The position numbers were made by a program, and so were the translations under genes. Below, in pieces: positions 61,403 through 64,000 of a DNA stretch of 64,000 nucleotides. The notes beneath the pieces were generated by a model. It searched no databases and was not told where the DNA came from. It was given only the letters and a program-made list of their open reading frames with translations. Position 1 is the stretch's first letter, and each line of letters starts with the position of its first letter. Source of the stretch: Pedobacter sp. HDW13 (GTDB taxonomy: Bacteria > Bacteroidota > Bacteroidia > Sphingobacteriales > Sphingobacteriaceae); the NCBI RefSeq assembly GCF_011303555.1, contig NZ_CP049868.1, positions 1,860,001-1,924,000 on the forward strand. Reading direction: 5' to 3'.

Positions 61403-62257
61403 TTAGCGAAGCTTCGCTATACAATCCACCAGGCTATCTCTCCAATAAGGGATTTTTATATTAAAAGTAGTTTTAATTTTCGTTTTATCCATTACCGAAA
61501 AAGCTGGTCGCGTAGCTTTAGTAGGATAAGCCGATCCTGGAATTGGTTTTACCTTAACCGCAGTTTTACTAATATCAAATATGGCGGTTGCAAAATCGAA
61601 CCACGAAGTTACCCCTTCATTACTGTAGTGGTAAACGCCATAAGCCTTTTGGCCCGACTCGATAATATCATAAATCGCATTGGCCAAATCTATGGCATAA
61701 GTTGGTGTACCTACCTGATCGGCAATGATATTCAGTTCATCCCGCTCAGCCCCCAGTTTCAACATGGTTTTAACAAAGTTATTCGCATATTCAGAATATA
61801 ACCAGCTGGTACGGATAATAAAATGGGCTGGTAAATTGGCTGCCACAGCCTTTTCTCCATCAAGTTTAGTTACACCATAAACATTGATAGGTTTTGCTTC
61901 ATCATCTTCTTTTAGCAGTTTTACCTCATTACCTTCGAAAACAAAATCTGTAGAAATATGTACTAATGTTGAGCCATGTGCTGCACAAGCAGAGGCCAGA
62001 TAATCTGCTCCGGTCTCATTTATGGCCTTTGCCAGTTCAATCTCATCTTCAGCTTTATCTACAGCAGTATATGCCGCGCAATTGATTACAAAAGCTGGTT
62101 GTTCTATAGCTAACAATGCATTTAAAACACCTTCATCTAAGATATTGGCATCCTGTTCTGAAGGAAAAACTATATCAGCAATCCCCCTAAGCTCGGCTAC
62201 GTTTTTTAAACATTGGCCTAGTTGACCACCAGCACCAATTACTAATATCTTGCTCAT
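61403..62257 (-). CDS. rmlD: dTDP-4-dehydrorhamnose reductase
   Basis: A 284-residue SDR: ILVIGAGGQLGQCLKNVAEL, NCAAYTAVDKAEDE, HISTDFVFEG, YGVTKLDGE and RTSWLYSEYANNFVKTM. It performs the last reduction to dTDP-L-rhamnose. Its start overlaps the rmlC stop by four bases. Confidence 0.95.
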   Translation of the reverse strand: MSKILVIGAGGQLGQCLKNVAELRGIADIVFPSEQDANILDEGVLNALLAIEQPAFVINCAAYTAVDKAEDEIELAKAINETGADYLASACAAHGSTLVHISTDFVFEGNEVKLLKEDDEAKPINVYGVTKLDGEKAVAANLPAHFIIRTSWLYSEYANNFVKTMLKLGAERDELNIIADQVGTPTYAIDLANAIYDIIESGQKAYGVYHYSNEGVTSWFDFATAIFDISKTAVKVKPIPGSAYPTKATRPAFSVMDKTKIKTTFNIKIPYWRDSLVDCIAKLR

Positions 62258-62802
62258 ATATGCTGTAATGCAGAAAAAGGTTTTAGAAGCAGATCTTTTT
62301 CAGATACTTCTCTGTCGTTTTCTGGAATTAACCAGTCGATATTCAGGTCCGCATCGTTATAAATTACACCCGTTTCTGAAGCTTTATTGAAAAAATTATC
62401 GCATTTATACAAAAACTCAGCAGTTTTACTCAATACCGAAAAGCCATGTATAAAACCACGTGGAATATACATTTGGAGCTTATTCTCGGCGCTTAAACGT
62501 ACTGCGAAATGCTTACCATAAGTTGGCGAGCTTGGACGTATATCAACCGCAACATCCAAAACCTCACCCTTGGTTACACGTACCAGTTTAGCTTGAGCAA
62601 ATTCGCCCGTTTGGGCATGTAATCCACGGATTACACCATAAGAAGAATGAGATTCATTGTCTTGTACAAACCTCCCCGATAAACCCGTTTTCTCTTCAAA
62701 GGTACTTTGGTTAAAACTTTCAAAAAAATACCCCCTGGCATCTTCAAATACCCGCGGTTTAATAATCAGGCAGTCTTTTAATCCAGTTTGTTCAATTTCC
62801 AT
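62254..62802 (-). CDS. rmlC: dTDP-4-dehydrorhamnose 3,5-epimerase
   Basis: A 182-residue cupin: FEDARGYFFESFNQ, VQDNESHSSYGVIRGLH with the catalytic His, DVAVDIRPSSPTYG, and IPRGFIHGFSVLS. HAQ replaces the more usual HYQ after the catalytic His. It acts between RmlB and RmlD. Its start overlaps the rmlB stop by one base. Confidence 0.94.
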   Translation of the reverse strand: MEIEQTGLKDCLIIKPRVFEDARGYFFESFNQSTFEEKTGLSGRFVQDNESHSSYGVIRGLHAQTGEFAQAKLVRVTKGEVLDVAVDIRPSSPTYGKHFAVRLSAENKLQMYIPRGFIHGFSVLSKTAEFLYKCDNFFNKASETGVIYNDADLNIDWLIPENDREVSEKDLLLKPFSALQHI

Positions 62803-63854
62803 TATTTATGGCTGTACTGTTGTGCGTAATAAGATTGATAATTACCCGAGGTTACATTGTTTAGCCAGTCTTCATTTTGCAGATACCAGTCAACAGTTTT
62901 GGCTAAACCTTCTTCAAACTGTAAGCTTGGCACCCAGTCTAACTGTTCCTGTAATTTAGTCGAATCGATAGCATAACGCAAATCGTGCCCTGCACGGTCG
63001 GTTACATAGGTAATCAGTTTAGCCGATTCACCTTTTTTGCGACCTAATTTTTCATCCATAATGCTACACAATAGGTTAATCAGATCGATATTTTTCCATT
63101 CGTTATGGCCACCAATGTTGTAGGTATCGCCGGTTTTAGCATTATGGAAAATCACATCAATGGCACGGGCATGGTCTTCAACCCATAACCAGTCGCGCAC
63201 ATTTTCACCTTTACCATAAACGGGTACAGGTTTGTTGTTTTTAATATTGTTAATGGCTAACGGAATCAGTTTCTCAGGAAAATGATGTGAGCCATAATTG
63301 TTTGAACAGTTAGAAATTACACAGTCCATACCATAAGTATCGTGATAAGCACGAACAAAATGATCGGAACTGGCCTTAGAGGCCGAATATGGGCTGTGTG
63401 GATCGTAAGCAGTAGTTTCGGTAAACATCCCTGCTTCACCTAAGGCACCATAAACCTCATCCGTACTTACATGATAAAAACGTTTTTGGTCATAACTACC
63501 TTTCCAGTAAGCTCTGGCCGCATTTAATAAATTTACGGTACCAATCACATTCGTCATTACAAAAGCGGTTGGGTCGGAAATAGAACGGTCAACATGGCTT
63601 TCTGCAGCTAAGTGAATTACAGCTTCAAAATTTTCGCTTTTAAAAAGCTCATCAATCGCTTGTGCATCGGTAATATCTGCTTTTACAAATCTATAATTCG
63701 GTTTGTTTTCTATATCGGTTAAATTAGCCAGATTACCTGCATAGGTTAACTTGTCTAAATTTATAATCTCATATTGAGGATAGTTATTAACGAAACGGCG
63801 AACTACGTGAGAGCCAATAAAGCCCGCTCCACCAGTAATTAAAATTTTTTTCAC
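62802..63854 (-). CDS. rmlB: dTDP-glucose 4,6-dehydratase
   Basis: A 350-residue extended SDR: ITGGAGFIGSHVVRRF, HLAAESHVDRSI, STDEVYG with the acid-base pair, YSASKASSDH and NCSNNYGSHHFPEKLIPLAI. It is the first gene of the locus within the window. The 146 bases upstream show no clear TAnnTTTG promoter, so transcription may start outside the window. Confidence 0.96.
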   Translation of the reverse strand: MKKILITGGAGFIGSHVVRRFVNNYPQYEIINLDKLTYAGNLANLTDIENKPNYRFVKADITDAQAIDELFKSENFEAVIHLAAESHVDRSISDPTAFVMTNVIGTVNLLNAARAYWKGSYDQKRFYHVSTDEVYGALGEAGMFTETTAYDPHSPYSASKASSDHFVRAYHDTYGMDCVISNCSNNYGSHHFPEKLIPLAINNIKNNKPVPVYGKGENVRDWLWVEDHARAIDVIFHNAKTGDTYNIGGHNEWKNIDLINLLCSIMDEKLGRKKGESAKLITYVTDRAGHDLRYAIDSTKLQEQLDWVPSLQFEEGLAKTVDWYLQNEDWLNNVTSGNYQSYYAQQYSHK

Positions 63855-64000
63855 AGTTATTAAATGAATTTCAGTTGGCTAAATTAAGTTAGATTTCTTC
63901 AAAAACCAACTTAATTGTGACATTAGCAGAAAACTGAACGAAATAGTTTAGAAGCAATTAGCTTAATATAGCCTCAATATTGAATTCCAAATTAGTTTAA

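Overview
The window is a chromosomal segment of a Bacteroidota bacterium, most likely a Sphingobacteriaceae member such as Pedobacter. Support comes from Bacteroidota-type promoters (TTTG, 19 bases, TAnnTTTG), weak or absent Shine-Dalgarno sequences, the rRNA operon sequence, a Wzi-type capsule protein and the gene families present. Genus level is my judgement from reading and was not computed.

Layout. Positions 1-7335 hold small housekeeping and regulatory genes: the end of a sigma-54 response regulator, a hybrid histidine kinase, a YafY/WYL regulator next to a DinB gene, an FMN reductase, and two 23S-modifying enzymes (RluF, RlmN) with a small membrane protein between them. Positions 7650-13590 are one complete rRNA operon on the minus strand, read as 16S, tRNA-Ile, tRNA-Ala, 23S, 5S, driven by three tandem promoters. 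Positions 13994-21971 carry a beta-helix lipoprotein, glyA, scpA, dxs and glmS.

From 63854 down to 22305 everything is on the minus strand and forms one roughly 41 kb Wzx/Wzy-type surface polysaccharide (O-antigen or capsule) locus. In order of transcription: dTDP-L-rhamnose genes (rmlBCDA); gmd; the export and control genes wzb-like phosphatase, wza and wzc; a UDP-ManNAc3NAcA pathway (wbpA, wbpE, wbpD, wbpB, later wbpI) that contains an L-2-hydroxyglutarate oxidase; flippase and polymerase; two glycosyltransferases and an epimerase; an amidotransferase set (wbpG/hisH/hisF type); the UDP-L-FucNAc genes fnlA, fnlB and fnlC with a cupin inserted; a WbuB-like glycosyltransferase and a PglC-like initiating transferase; an acyl-building module (ferredoxin reductase, PglD-like acyltransferase, acyl carrier protein, two ketoacyl synthases III, SDR reductase, Rieske oxygenase, metallo-hydrolase); the PglE-like aminotransferase and PglF-like dehydratase; and wzi.

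How it works together (inference): PglF and PglE make UDP-2-acetamido-4-amino-2,4,6-trideoxyhexose. The carrier protein, ketoacyl synthases and reductase build a short hydroxylated acyl chain that the PglD-like enzyme attaches to the 4-amino group, possibly with oxidation by the Rieske system. PglC-like transfer starts the repeat unit and three glycosyltransferases extend it, which suggests a tetrasaccharide. Wzx, Wzy, Wza and Wzc flip, polymerise and export it.

Seven places have a single G or C missing from a short G/C run, breaking glyA, wzc (twice), pglF and gmd and truncating the starts of wzi and the cupin gene. Adding one base restores a full-length family member each time, so I read these as sequencing or assembly errors and not as real pseudogenes.
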